Origin: Algoriphagus ornithinivorans
GTDB lineage: Bacteria > Bacteroidota > Bacteroidia > Cytophagales > Cyclobacteriaceae
Length of the DNA: 64,000 nt
Reading direction: 5' to 3'
Assembly: GCF_900115305.1 (NCBI RefSeq)
Contig: NZ_FOVW01000004.1
Span: 1 to 64,000 of the forward strand
Shown in pieces: positions 27,841 through 35,209 of this stretch (its first letter is position 1; every line of letters starts with the position of its first letter). Under the pieces are notes generated by a model, which made no database searches, was not told the DNA's origin, and worked only from the letters and a program-made list of their open reading frames with translations. The position numbers and the translations under genes were made by a program.

Positions 27841-27865
27841 GGTCTTCAGTCTTCTGTCTTCTAGC
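27841..27865. repeat. Short direct repeats (GTCTTC-type) in the leader
   Basis: Three to four near-perfect copies of GTCTTC(A/T) in a row (GGTCTTCAGTCTTCTGTCTTC). A similar run is at 18423-18435. Such runs are common between Bacteroidota genes; no role is evident. The rest of the 275-base spacer (27674-27948) holds no gene. Confidence 0.5.
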
Positions 27866-27948
27866 TCGATGAACAAAGAAAATATGTCAATTGGAAGGAT
27901 TTGCGGATGATCAGTTAAAAATTAATACAGCAGTGATGTTGCATACTT

Positions 27949-29229
27949 ATGAAAAAAGATAATTCAAGAAAACCATTTTTTGACTCTAAAAAATCTGAAT
28001 CCTCAGATTCCAAAAAATTCCAAAAAGGCAAGCCGGCTCCTAAGTCCAAGTTTGGTTCAAAAGACTCCGATAAAAAGAGTTTTGGACCAAAAAAAGATTG
28101 GAAAAAATCTGACACTTCAGCTAAATGGGATAAAGAAGACAAGCCTGGGAAGAGACCAAATTTTAGAAAAGATGAGGGAAAATTCTCCAATTCCAGTCAA
28201 GGAACGGAGAAAAAACGCTTTTTTGGAGCTAAGCCTGAATCAGGTTCCGAATCAGGCGACTTCAAAAGAGAGCCTTTCAAAAAATCATTCAAGAAAGATT
28301 TCCAAGCAAAGCCTGAAGGAGATAAGCCAAGAGCTTATTTAGGAAGAGGGAAGGATCAAAAGCCTATTTATGGAGAAAAGGAAGTAGGCAGAAGCCCTAA
28401 GCCTGCAGGGAAAAAGGGTTTTGGGAAAAACCGTCCCAGTCGCTTTGAAATGGATCAAAACCGTCCTGATTATAATTTCGATGCTTTGCCAGCGAAAAAA
28501 TCTAAGGGGTCAGAAGGATCTGATTTAATTCGATTGAATAAATACATTGCCAATTCCGGAATTTGCAGTAGGAGAGAGGCCGACGAATTGATCGCTCAGG
28601 GATTGGTCACAGTGAATAATGAGGTCATTACTGAGCTAGGATATAAAGTAAAGAAAGCGGATCGGGTAGTTTATCAAGGAAGAAGAATTAATCCTGAAAA
28701 GCCGGTGTATGTTCTATTGAATAAGCCAAAGGACTTTATCACTACGACCGAGGATCCGATGGAGCGTAAAACAGTGATGAAGTTGGTGGAAAATGCCTGT
28801 GAAGAAAGAATATTTCCAGTAGGTAGATTGGATAGAAATACTACGGGACTACTATTATTTACCAATGATGGAGAATTGGCTGCCAAGCTTTCTCACCCTT
28901 CCAATGAGATCAAAAAAATCTATCAGGTAACCTTAGATAAACCTTTGACCAAAAAGGATGAAGAAGCTGTTTTGGAAGGTTTGACATTGGAAGATGGTCC
29001 TGCTAATGTAGATGACATGCAAGTGCTTTCTAAGGATCGTAAAATTCTAGGTCTTGAAATTCACATTGGACGAAACAGGATTGTAAGAAGAATATTCGCT
29101 CACCTTGGCTATGAAGTGACTGCCTTGGACAGAGTAATGTTTGCTGGATTGGATAAAAAAGACCTAAAACGGGGACATTATCGTTTCTTATCCGAAAAGG
29201 AAGTTATTAAACTGAAATTCTTTGTTTAA
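27949..29229 (+). CDS. RluB-type 23S rRNA pseudouridine synthase with long basic tail
   Basis: A 426-residue RsuA/RluB family enzyme that isomerises uridine in rRNA. The first ~185 residues are a disordered, Lys/Ser/Gly/Phe-rich tail. An S4 RNA-binding domain follows (~193-240, IRLNKYIANSGICSRREADE), then the catalytic domain with the nucleophile Asp295 in GRLDRNTTGLLLF and IGRNRIVRRIFAHLGYEV. Target site (probably 23S U2605 class) is inferred from the family. The tail is unlike the E. coli enzyme's C-terminal extension but typical of Bacteroidota. Confidence 0.92.
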   Translation: MKKDNSRKPFFDSKKSESSDSKKFQKGKPAPKSKFGSKDSDKKSFGPKKDWKKSDTSAKWDKEDKPGKRPNFRKDEGKFSNSSQGTEKKRFFGAKPESGSESGDFKREPFKKSFKKDFQAKPEGDKPRAYLGRGKDQKPIYGEKEVGRSPKPAGKKGFGKNRPSRFEMDQNRPDYNFDALPAKKSKGSEGSDLIRLNKYIANSGICSRREADELIAQGLVTVNNEVITELGYKVKKADRVVYQGRRINPEKPVYVLLNKPKDFITTTEDPMERKTVMKLVENACEERIFPVGRLDRNTTGLLLFTNDGELAAKLSHPSNEIKKIYQVTLDKPLTKKDEEAVLEGLTLEDGPANVDDMQVLSKDRKILGLEIHIGRNRIVRRIFAHLGYEVTALDRVMFAGLDKKDLKRGHYRFLSEKEVIKLKFFV

Positions 29230-29234
29230 AATAT

Positions 29235-29260
29235 AAAAGCTCCATTTGGAGCTTTTTTTA
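29235..29260 (+). terminator. Intrinsic terminator after the pseudouridine synthase
   Basis: AAAAGCTCC-ATTT-GGAGCTTTTTTT: a 9-base stem with a 4-base loop and T run, 5 bases after the stop codon. Confidence 0.88.
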
Positions 29261-29296
29261 TTTCGATTTTATAATTCCGTACTATAGTTTCAAAAA

Positions 29297-32200
29297 TTAA
29301 TTGAGTACAATTTTTTTAACCTCAAGGCCCCGAAGTGAATACAAACGAAGGAAATAAACACCTCTAGGAAGGTGGGTAAGGTCAAATTCATGACGCTTAT
29401 TATCCATTTTTAAATTATCAAGGATTACCTTACCTGAGATATCCACCAATATACCTGTCACATCCTCTAAATTGATATTCATAGCTTTTAAACAAATATT
29501 ACCGGTGCTTGGATTCGGGAAAATGTCAAAAGAAGGATATTTATTATTTTCTTGAATAAGGCTAATTCCTATCACTTGAAAAATTTCCGTATTTCCATCA
29601 AAATCAGTTTGGGTTAATCTATAGTATTGGCGCCCATACCTTGGATCCAAATCATCAAATTCATAGTGCAAGAGTTCGGAAGAATCTCCAGCACCTGGAA
29701 TAATCGAAATAACTTTCCAAGTTGAACCATCCTCTGATTTTTCTAAAGTAAAGAAAGAGTTATTCCTTTCAGTTAATGTTTTCCAAGAAATTTTTATTTT
29801 CTCATTTCTAATTTGGGTTGCTTTAAATTCCATAAGCTCAATTGGAAGAACTCTAAATGAATTTCCAATCGATAGTAAACCAAGGTTTGTGGTATTACCT
29901 GCTGAAATTGTTCCGCCACTCGAACTTCCTGTTACTGTTCCACCGAGGTTGACCCAAGAAGTTCCATCCCACCAAATACTTACTAGCTCAGTAAAATCGA
30001 TTATAGGTGATGTACGTGGGGCACTATAGCTCAAGGTGATACTTCTATTGAGGCTTCCGTTTCTCCTTTCCAAATTCCAATGTTCGACTCTATTCATTAG
30101 GCCAATCGATGCATCTCTCGAACTAGTATCAGTTGGTATGTCTACAGGAGGGATTCTAAAATATTGGGCTAAATAAACGTCATTATTTGCCGCACCACCA
30201 GCCCCACCTAAGGTCAATGGTGCAAAGTAGCCTCCGTTTCCAATGGGGAATTCGAAATTATCATTTCCGATCTTGATTGCAGGCCCATCAATGTGGCTAT
30301 TATCTGAAGTATTAACAATGGCTGCAGAACTTACCCCGTCATCAAATGAAATAATGTTTGTTGGATCGGTATAAATTATTCCATTTGAAAAATTGGCATT
30401 TATATCCACCAGCATAGGTACTCGCATTCTCAAGGATCCCGAGGTATTCATTAAAATTCGTAGGACAATCGGAGAATTTGAAACATCTCCGAACCATTCT
30501 TGAGAAGAGTTTCCATTTATCTCTACTGTTCCGTTGCCTAGTCCAAATGAAATTGGGATAGTTGAACCAATAGTAGAAATATTGCCTGCAAACGTACTGA
30601 TATTATTATAAGCCGGTTCAATTGAACCGCTAGAGGTTGAGATAAAGCTGACTTGCTGAGTGAAAGTATCTCCGTTTGTAGAAGCTAGTCTCAGTCTGAA
30701 GTTTGAACTGTTTGTAAAGTTAACGGCACCAAAAGTATTACCCCCTGTCCAATTATTGTGACCACCTCCTGTTTTGGTAAAATTTGCAACTCCTCCTAAG
30801 GTTGAAAAATTATTTGCTCCATTGGATGTAAAATTAGCTGCAATAAAATTTCCATTTCTTGCGAACGTATTTGAATTCTGAAAATTAATTGTCCCTGGAG
30901 ATGTCACTCCAATATCTCCAAGAAATATAGAGTTGTTTGAGGTAAAGGTGCTGACTGTAAAATTACCATTTGGGAAATTTTGCAATTGAGTGAAATTATT
31001 AAATTCTAATAAGCTTCCTGTCGAAAAATCATTGGTGATAACTCCCCCTACTTGTAGTACTGAGGTTCCTCCCGCCTCTCCAAATCTCACAGTTCCGTTT
31101 GGATTGCTGTTATTGATAGTTATCTGTTGAGCAAAATCATTTGTTCCTGAGTGGGCTATTCCTAGAAAGTTTGTACCGTTGTTTGAAAAAACAGTTGTGG
31201 AATTGAAACTATCTCCCTGATTATTTGCTAATCGTAACCTACTATTGGAGTTATTTATTACTTCTAGAGTACCAAAAGTGTTTCCCCCAAACCAATTGTT
31301 ATTAGTCCCCGTTGAATTTTTTATAAATCGAGCCACTCCGCCATTGACTGCAAAACTGTTCCCCGCGGAGGTCATTTGAATGCTTCCTCCTGTAAAGTTT
31401 CCGTTTCTGGCAAAGGTATTGGTACCTGTGAAATTGATAGTATTTGCAGTAACTGTGAAGTCTCCTTGAAATGATGAATTAATGGAGGTAAATGTATTAA
31501 CTGAAAAATCACCATTTGCTATGTTTTGAACTTGGGTGAAATTATTGAATTCCAAAATGTTACCTGATGAATATGCAGTTGTGACTACAGCTCCAGAAGT
31601 CAGGGTAGAAGTTCCTCCTCCTTCTCCAAATCTAATACTACCTCCTCCATTTGAGTTGTTAATCTCAATGGTTTCCGCAAAACTATTTGTGCCTGAATAT
31701 GCGATTCCCAAAAAGTTTGTACCATTATTTGAAAAACTGGAGCCACGCAAAAAGGTGTCACCTGTTGCATTGGCAATTCTAAATCGGCTATTGGTATTAT
31801 TTGTAAAACTTACAGTGCCAAAAGTATTCCCTCCTTGCCAGTCGTCATTTCCACCTCCATTTTTTACAAAGCTTGTACTAGTTCCAGGTCTGACACTAAA
31901 TTGATTTATTCCATCTGCATCTAAATTCCCTCCGGATATAAATGAATTATTACCATCGAATATATTGTCCCCAATAAAAATTACATTTCCACTAGAGTTT
32001 ACCGAAAAGTCGCCTAAAAAAATAGAATTCGTAACTGTAAAACTGGCAACTTGAAATGATCCATTTGAGGCAGTCTGAATCTGAGTGAAATTTCTTATAT
32101 CCAAGCTTCCGACTGAAAATGATCCATTGATCAGCCCACCAGAATTTAATGTTGAAGAACCACCTCCTAATCCAAAACTTATTGAACCATTGTTAGCAAA

Positions 32201-32779
32201 ATTGTCTAATGTAATTGTTCCGTTAAACTGGCTTACGCTTGTATAAGCAATTTGCAAATTCCCAGTTGAACCTTTAGTAAATCGAACAGTAGAATTGAAA
32301 GTATCACCAGATCCGTTGGATAATCGCCAAAATCTATTGCTATCATTTCTAATTGTAGTCGGTCCATTGAATATGTTTCCACCACTGTTATTGTCATTCG
32401 ACGAGCCTGTTTTGATCAAGCTTACTGTTCCATTGAATGTAGTATTTTCTAAATCCACATAACTATTAGCTGTGATTGCACCATTACTGATAGTCCCTCC
32501 TCTAGAACGGTAATTTCTAGTTACACTCAATTGATAGCCCCCTAAATCTAAACTTCCTGCAATAATGGTAAAATCTCTGACTGTAATATTACCAGTCATT
32601 ATTAGGGGGTTTGGGGCTGCAGGATTTGAAATGACCACGTCGGATCCGGGACCGGGGACAGTTGTAGGTGCCCAATTGGACGCGACATTCCAATTAGAGT
32701 TGGTTAATCCAGTCCAAGTTTGTCCAAAGGCGAATCCTAGGCCTAAGTACGTTAAAATAAAAAGAAAAAATACCTTTAT
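29297..32779 (-). CDS. Large repeat-containing T9SS surface protein, non-canonical start
   Basis: The frame encodes 1160 residues if begun at ATA 32779. That point yields a clean signal peptide (KVFFLFILTYLGLGFAFGQ) 22 bases past a full promoter, yet no ATG, GTG or TTG occurs between the upstream stop and GTG 32638, which would lose the signal. The passenger consists of four tandem ~182-residue repeats (motifs GGNTFG, NFLGIA.SGTN, FNNFTQ.QN), probably a beta-helix stalk. Then come a ~150-residue domain (HWNLERRNG, WWDGTSW), a fibronectin-like module (YYRLTQTDFDG) and a type A sorting domain (FDIFPNPSTG to KKIVLN). It is probably an exported adhesin or matrix protein. Either the start is a rare AUA or the ATG has mutated. 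Confidence 0.8.
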   Translation of the reverse strand: MKVFFLFILTYLGLGFAFGQTWTGLTNSNWNVASNWAPTTVPGPGSDVVISNPAAPNPLIMTGNITVRDFTIIAGSLDLGGYQLSVTRNYRSRGGTISNGAITANSYVDLENTTFNGTVSLIKTGSSNDNNSGGNIFNGPTTIRNDSNRFWRLSNGSGDTFNSTVRFTKGSTGNLQIAYTSVSQFNGTITLDNFANNGSISFGLGGGSSTLNSGGLINGSFSVGSLDIRNFTQIQTASNGSFQVASFTVTNSIFLGDFSVNSSGNVIFIGDNIFDGNNSFISGGNLDADGINQFSVRPGTSTSFVKNGGGNDDWQGGNTFGTVSFTNNTNSRFRIANATGDTFLRGSSFSNNGTNFLGIAYSGTNSFAETIEINNSNGGGSIRFGEGGGTSTLTSGAVVTTAYSSGNILEFNNFTQVQNIANGDFSVNTFTSINSSFQGDFTVTANTINFTGTNTFARNGNFTGGSIQMTSAGNSFAVNGGVARFIKNSTGTNNNWFGGNTFGTLEVINNSNSRLRLANNQGDSFNSTTVFSNNGTNFLGIAHSGTNDFAQQITINNSNPNGTVRFGEAGGTSVLQVGGVITNDFSTGSLLEFNNFTQLQNFPNGNFTVSTFTSNNSIFLGDIGVTSPGTINFQNSNTFARNGNFIAANFTSNGANNFSTLGGVANFTKTGGGHNNWTGGNTFGAVNFTNSSNFRLRLASTNGDTFTQQVSFISTSSGSIEPAYNNISTFAGNISTIGSTIPISFGLGNGTVEINGNSSQEWFGDVSNSPIVLRILMNTSGSLRMRVPMLVDINANFSNGIIYTDPTNIISFDDGVSSAAIVNTSDNSHIDGPAIKIGNDNFEFPIGNGGYFAPLTLGGAGGAANNDVYLAQYFRIPPVDIPTDTSSRDASIGLMNRVEHWNLERRNGSLNRSITLSYSAPRTSPIIDFTELVSIWWDGTSWVNLGGTVTGSSSGGTISAGNTTNLGLLSIGNSFRVLPIELMEFKATQIRNEKIKISWKTLTERNNSFFTLEKSEDGSTWKVISIIPGAGDSSELLHYEFDDLDPRYGRQYYRLTQTDFDGNTEIFQVIGISLIQENNKYPSFDIFPNPSTGNICLKAMNINLEDVTGILVDISGKVILDNLKMDNKRHEFDLTHLPRGVYFLRLYSLRGLEVKKIVLN
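30650..32420. repeat. Tandem ~547-bp coding repeats in the surface gene
   Basis: Copies of the GGNTFG-coding segment recur near 30724, 31271, 31819 and 32370, a period of about 547-549 bases (182-183 codons), with clear nucleotide similarity between the two middle copies. They form the passenger repeats of the 29297-32779 gene and are candidates for copy-number change by recombination. Confidence 0.7.
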
Positions 32780-32800
32780 AGTTTGATGATTGAGCTTTTA

Positions 32801-32829
32801 CAAATTTAACCATTCTTGTAAAAGTTCAA
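32801..32829 (-). promoter_or_regulatory. Promoter of the large surface gene
   Basis: On the minus strand TTG (32827-32829), 18 bases, then TAAATTTG (32801-32808): a full consensus match. The expected transcript start is ~7 bases on, leaving a leader of only ~15 bases before the ATA codon at 32779. This fixes the translation start region. Confidence 0.75.
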
Positions 32830-33002
32830 TGATAATTTTTATTTTATAAAAAAAATACTTGTTAATCCTTTATTTTTTCCCTGATCAAATATTGAAGTTC
32901 ACTTATATATATTCCCAGTTAAAATGATCTGTAGGAACTTGCATATAAATATTGGTGTGTTGAAACTACCTCAAACATAAAAAATTATGTCAAAGATTTT
33001 TT

Positions 33003-33120
33003 TCATATGCAGCTATTCAGCACCTTTTCTAAATATCGCTTGGTGATCATCCCTCCATTTTTCGAGAAAACTCTTGGTTTGACGAGGACTGCACCATTCT
33101 GAAAAAATCGGGTTTCGGGA
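33003..33120 (-). pseudogene. Thioredoxin C-terminal relic
   Basis: In one minus-strand frame this reads NGAVLVKPRVFSKNGG, MITKRYLEKVLNS and stop. The intact thioredoxin at 33573-33878 ends RGKILWRKGGIITKRDLEKALKGFT, so K/RxGG(M/I)ITKRxLEK(V/A)L is shared; the DNA also matches in places (CCTTTTC.AAAT.TC). No start, no CxxC active site and no clean frame upstream remain. It appears to be the tail of a decayed tandem copy. The rest of the 536-base spacer (32780-33315) shows nothing else besides the promoter above. Confidence 0.5.
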
Positions 33121-33315
33121 TTTGTTCAATGAAGATCTGATGCTTCTCTATTCAAGAAATATTGGGATTAAAACTTTCTTTTCTGGGAGGAAATTCAATC
33201 AAAAATGGCTCAATATTCGACTCCATTCCTTCTTGAACCAGATAGAAAATCAGAACTATTTTTTATCACAAGTGTTGAATAGTAGTAAGAGTAAACTTTT
33301 AAACACACAACCATT

Positions 33316-33513
33316 ATGGAAATTACTAGAAAAGCTAAAGAAGAATTGGAAAATAGAATCGATAGAATTGAAGAGTTTATCGGCAAAAAAGGATTGGGAT
33401 CAAACTACCTACAAAAAGCAAAAAAAACGCAAAGAGATATCAATTTGGCCTTGGCAGTAGGAGGGGTGATTATGATTGCCGGTGTAATACTCTGGATGAA
33501 AAGTAAAGATTAA
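33316..33513 (+). CDS. Small single-span membrane protein with helical head
   Basis: A 65-residue protein: residues 1-40 are a charged amphipathic helix (RKAKEELENRIDRIEEFIGK), residues ~43-61 one membrane helix (LALAVGGVIMIAGVILWM) and the end is KSKD. It is the only plus-strand gene here, between the thioredoxin relic and the intact thioredoxin. An overlapping out-of-frame reading from 33122 lacks any protein-like profile. Function unknown. Confidence 0.6.
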   Translation: MEITRKAKEELENRIDRIEEFIGKKGLGSNYLQKAKKTQRDINLALAVGGVIMIAGVILWMKSKD

Positions 33514-33572
33514 TAGGTCATTTTTTCTAAGCATTCTTTTACTGGACGCTAACCTATAAAGAGAATCTTTTT

Positions 33573-33878
33573 TTAGGTAAAGCCTTTTAAGGCCTTTTCC
33601 AAATCTCTTTTGGTAATGATCCCGCCCTTTCTCCAAAGAATTTTGCCTCTCTTGAAGAGTGCATAATGAGGGATTGATCTTACTGCAAATTGCTGCGCAA
33701 GCTGAGGATATTTATCAACGTTCAGTTTTAAAAGCTTTATTTTCCCGTCAAGCTCTTTGAGAACCTCGGAAATAATTGGATCCATGGTTTGGCATGGTCC
33801 GCACCAATCCGCGTAAAAATCCACTAAAATGGCATCTTGGCTTTTGCTGAGTTTGTCCTTGATCGATTCCTTAGGCAT
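33573..33878 (-). CDS. Thioredoxin
   Basis: A 101-residue cytosolic thioredoxin. The active site is WCGPC (ADWCGPCQTM, ~25-29), the cis-Pro is in SIPHYALF and the C-terminal helix is ITKRDLEKALK. There is no signal peptide. It stands alone on the minus strand just after the skp terminator. A decayed relative of its tail lies 450 bases away at 33003-33120. Confidence 0.92.
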   Translation of the reverse strand: MPKESIKDKLSKSQDAILVDFYADWCGPCQTMDPIISEVLKELDGKIKLLKLNVDKYPQLAQQFAVRSIPHYALFKRGKILWRKGGIITKRDLEKALKGFT

Positions 33879-33952
33879 GCGGTAAAAGTAAAGGATTCTA
33901 TAGAGCTACAAAAATTCAAATAAAAGTTAGCTCAGATCAATTTGGCCTAAAC

Positions 33953-33990
33953 AAAAAAACCGACCCACTATGTGGATCGGTTTTTTTATA
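33953..33990 (-). terminator. Terminator of the bamA-skp-skp run
   Basis: AAACCGA-CCCAC-TAT-GTGG-ATCGGTTT with A and T runs on the two sides: a symmetric hairpin 13 bases past the second skp stop, able to act on the minus strand. Confidence 0.85.
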
Positions 33991-34002
33991 TTCTTGGAGT
34001 AA

Positions 34003-34572
34003 TTACTCCTGCATTCTTGGTCTGGTGGAATCCAAAGTACCTGGTGCCTTAGGCATTTCTACCCCTAATTTTGCCAATACCAACTCAGTAAACTTATCTT
34101 CTTCTTTGGTATAAAGAAGGATAGGAGCTTGTCCTGCAGTCTCAGCAAATACATGAGTATAGTTATTTTCAGCAGCTACAGCGTTAATTGCATTGATTAC
34201 TTTAGTCTGTACAGGGTCTAATAGTTCCTGTAATTTTCTTTGATAGCTAACTTGAGCATCTTGCTCATATTTCTGCAAATCTTGCTGAAGTTTAGTAAGC
34301 TCCTGCTCTTTTGCAGCTCTAGCCTGCTCAGTCATAGTACCAGCTGCTTGCTGATAAGACTGTACTTGTCTTTGGAAATCCTGAGCTTTTGTTTGAATAT
34401 TTGTTTGAAGTTGGGTTTGATAATCCTGAATGTCAGCACCGATTTGCTCCATTTCAGGCATCAAGTCCATGATAAATTCTACATTGGTATAACCAATTTT
34501 TACTTCCTGCGCTTGGGCGACAAATCCTACGCAAAGCAATGCGATTGCGGAAAGGATAACTTTAACTTTCAT
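34003..34572 (-). CDS. Skp/OmpH periplasmic chaperone (second copy)
   Basis: Skp-type chaperones hold unfolded outer-membrane proteins in the periplasm until BamA inserts them. The 189-residue protein has a signal peptide (~1-21, ILSAIALLCVGFVAQAQ), the opening strand VKIGYTNVEFIMDLMPE, a long Gln/Glu/Lys coiled coil (~45-120) and the closing ITHVFAETAG-like strand (NNYTHVFAETAG). A short tail (KAPGTLDSTRPRMQE) is extra. It lies 17 bases after its paralogue and two genes after bamA, as usual in Bacteroidota. Confidence 0.9.
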   Translation of the reverse strand: MKVKVILSAIALLCVGFVAQAQEVKIGYTNVEFIMDLMPEMEQIGADIQDYQTQLQTNIQTKAQDFQRQVQSYQQAAGTMTEQARAAKEQELTKLQQDLQKYEQDAQVSYQRKLQELLDPVQTKVINAINAVAAENNYTHVFAETAGQAPILLYTKEEDKFTELVLAKLGVEMPKAPGTLDSTRPRMQE

Positions 34573-34589
34573 ACGTTTAGATTTTAATT

Positions 34590-35120
34590 TTAATTGTTGT
34601 CTTCTATTCCTAACTCTTCCAAAACAAACTCTGAATAGTCATGTCTTGGGTCTGTGTAAATAATTCCCGAAGGTACGGAGGCTTTGTCAAATAACATGGC
34701 CAAATTGTTTTTTCTGGACACCCGCTCTATGGCATCATAGATCTTTGACTGCAAAGGTTGTAAAAGCTCCGCCTGCTTTTGGAAATATTGTCCATCAATA
34801 CCGAATATACGGCTATTGAATTCCTGAGATGCCTTCTCTTTTTTCTTGATCTCCTGCATCCTATTCTGATACATTTCCTCTGTCAATAGAACTTCTTCAG
34901 CCTTTAGCTGAACGTACATTTCTTTGATCTCTTTATCCAAACTTTGTGCCTCTTTCTTCCAGTTGTCGCTGAGCTTTTGTAGCTCCTGCTGCACAATTTT
35001 ATAATCTGGATGCTTATTTAAGATATACTCTGAATCTATATAACCGAACTTTTGTGCCTTTAGAGAGCCAGAAAGCAGGATTAAGAAAAGCAAAAGTACA
35101 ATTTTCGATGAGTTATTCAT
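34590..35120 (-). CDS. Skp/OmpH periplasmic chaperone (first copy)
   Basis: A 176-residue paralogue of the following gene. Signal peptide ~1-22 (IVLLLFLILLSGSLKAQ), opening strand KFGYIDSEYILNKHPDY, coiled-coil arms (~45-110, EAQSLDKEIKEMYVQLKAEE) and closing strand LAMLFDKASVPSGIIYTDP. It sits 89 bases downstream of bamA. The two copies are only moderately alike, so this is an old duplication, perhaps with division of labour. Confidence 0.9.
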   Translation of the reverse strand: MNNSSKIVLLLFLILLSGSLKAQKFGYIDSEYILNKHPDYKIVQQELQKLSDNWKKEAQSLDKEIKEMYVQLKAEEVLLTEEMYQNRMQEIKKKEKASQEFNSRIFGIDGQYFQKQAELLQPLQSKIYDAIERVSRKNNLAMLFDKASVPSGIIYTDPRHDYSEFVLEELGIEDNN

Positions 35121-35209
35121 GTGACATCAATTTGAAGATTCAGCTCTTAAACGAGCGTTGTTCCCTTAAATTTTGACATAAATTAACTAATCTCGCACTC
35201 ATTTCAAGC

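Noticed and set aside
31536..31904. 122-codon plus-strand frame within the large surface gene
   Set aside because: Antisense shadow of a repetitive Asn/Gly/Thr coding region.
33122..33460. 112-codon plus-strand frame overlapping the 65-residue gene
   Set aside because: Its sequence is not protein-like and its 3' half overlaps, out of frame, a gene with a clear helix plus membrane segment.
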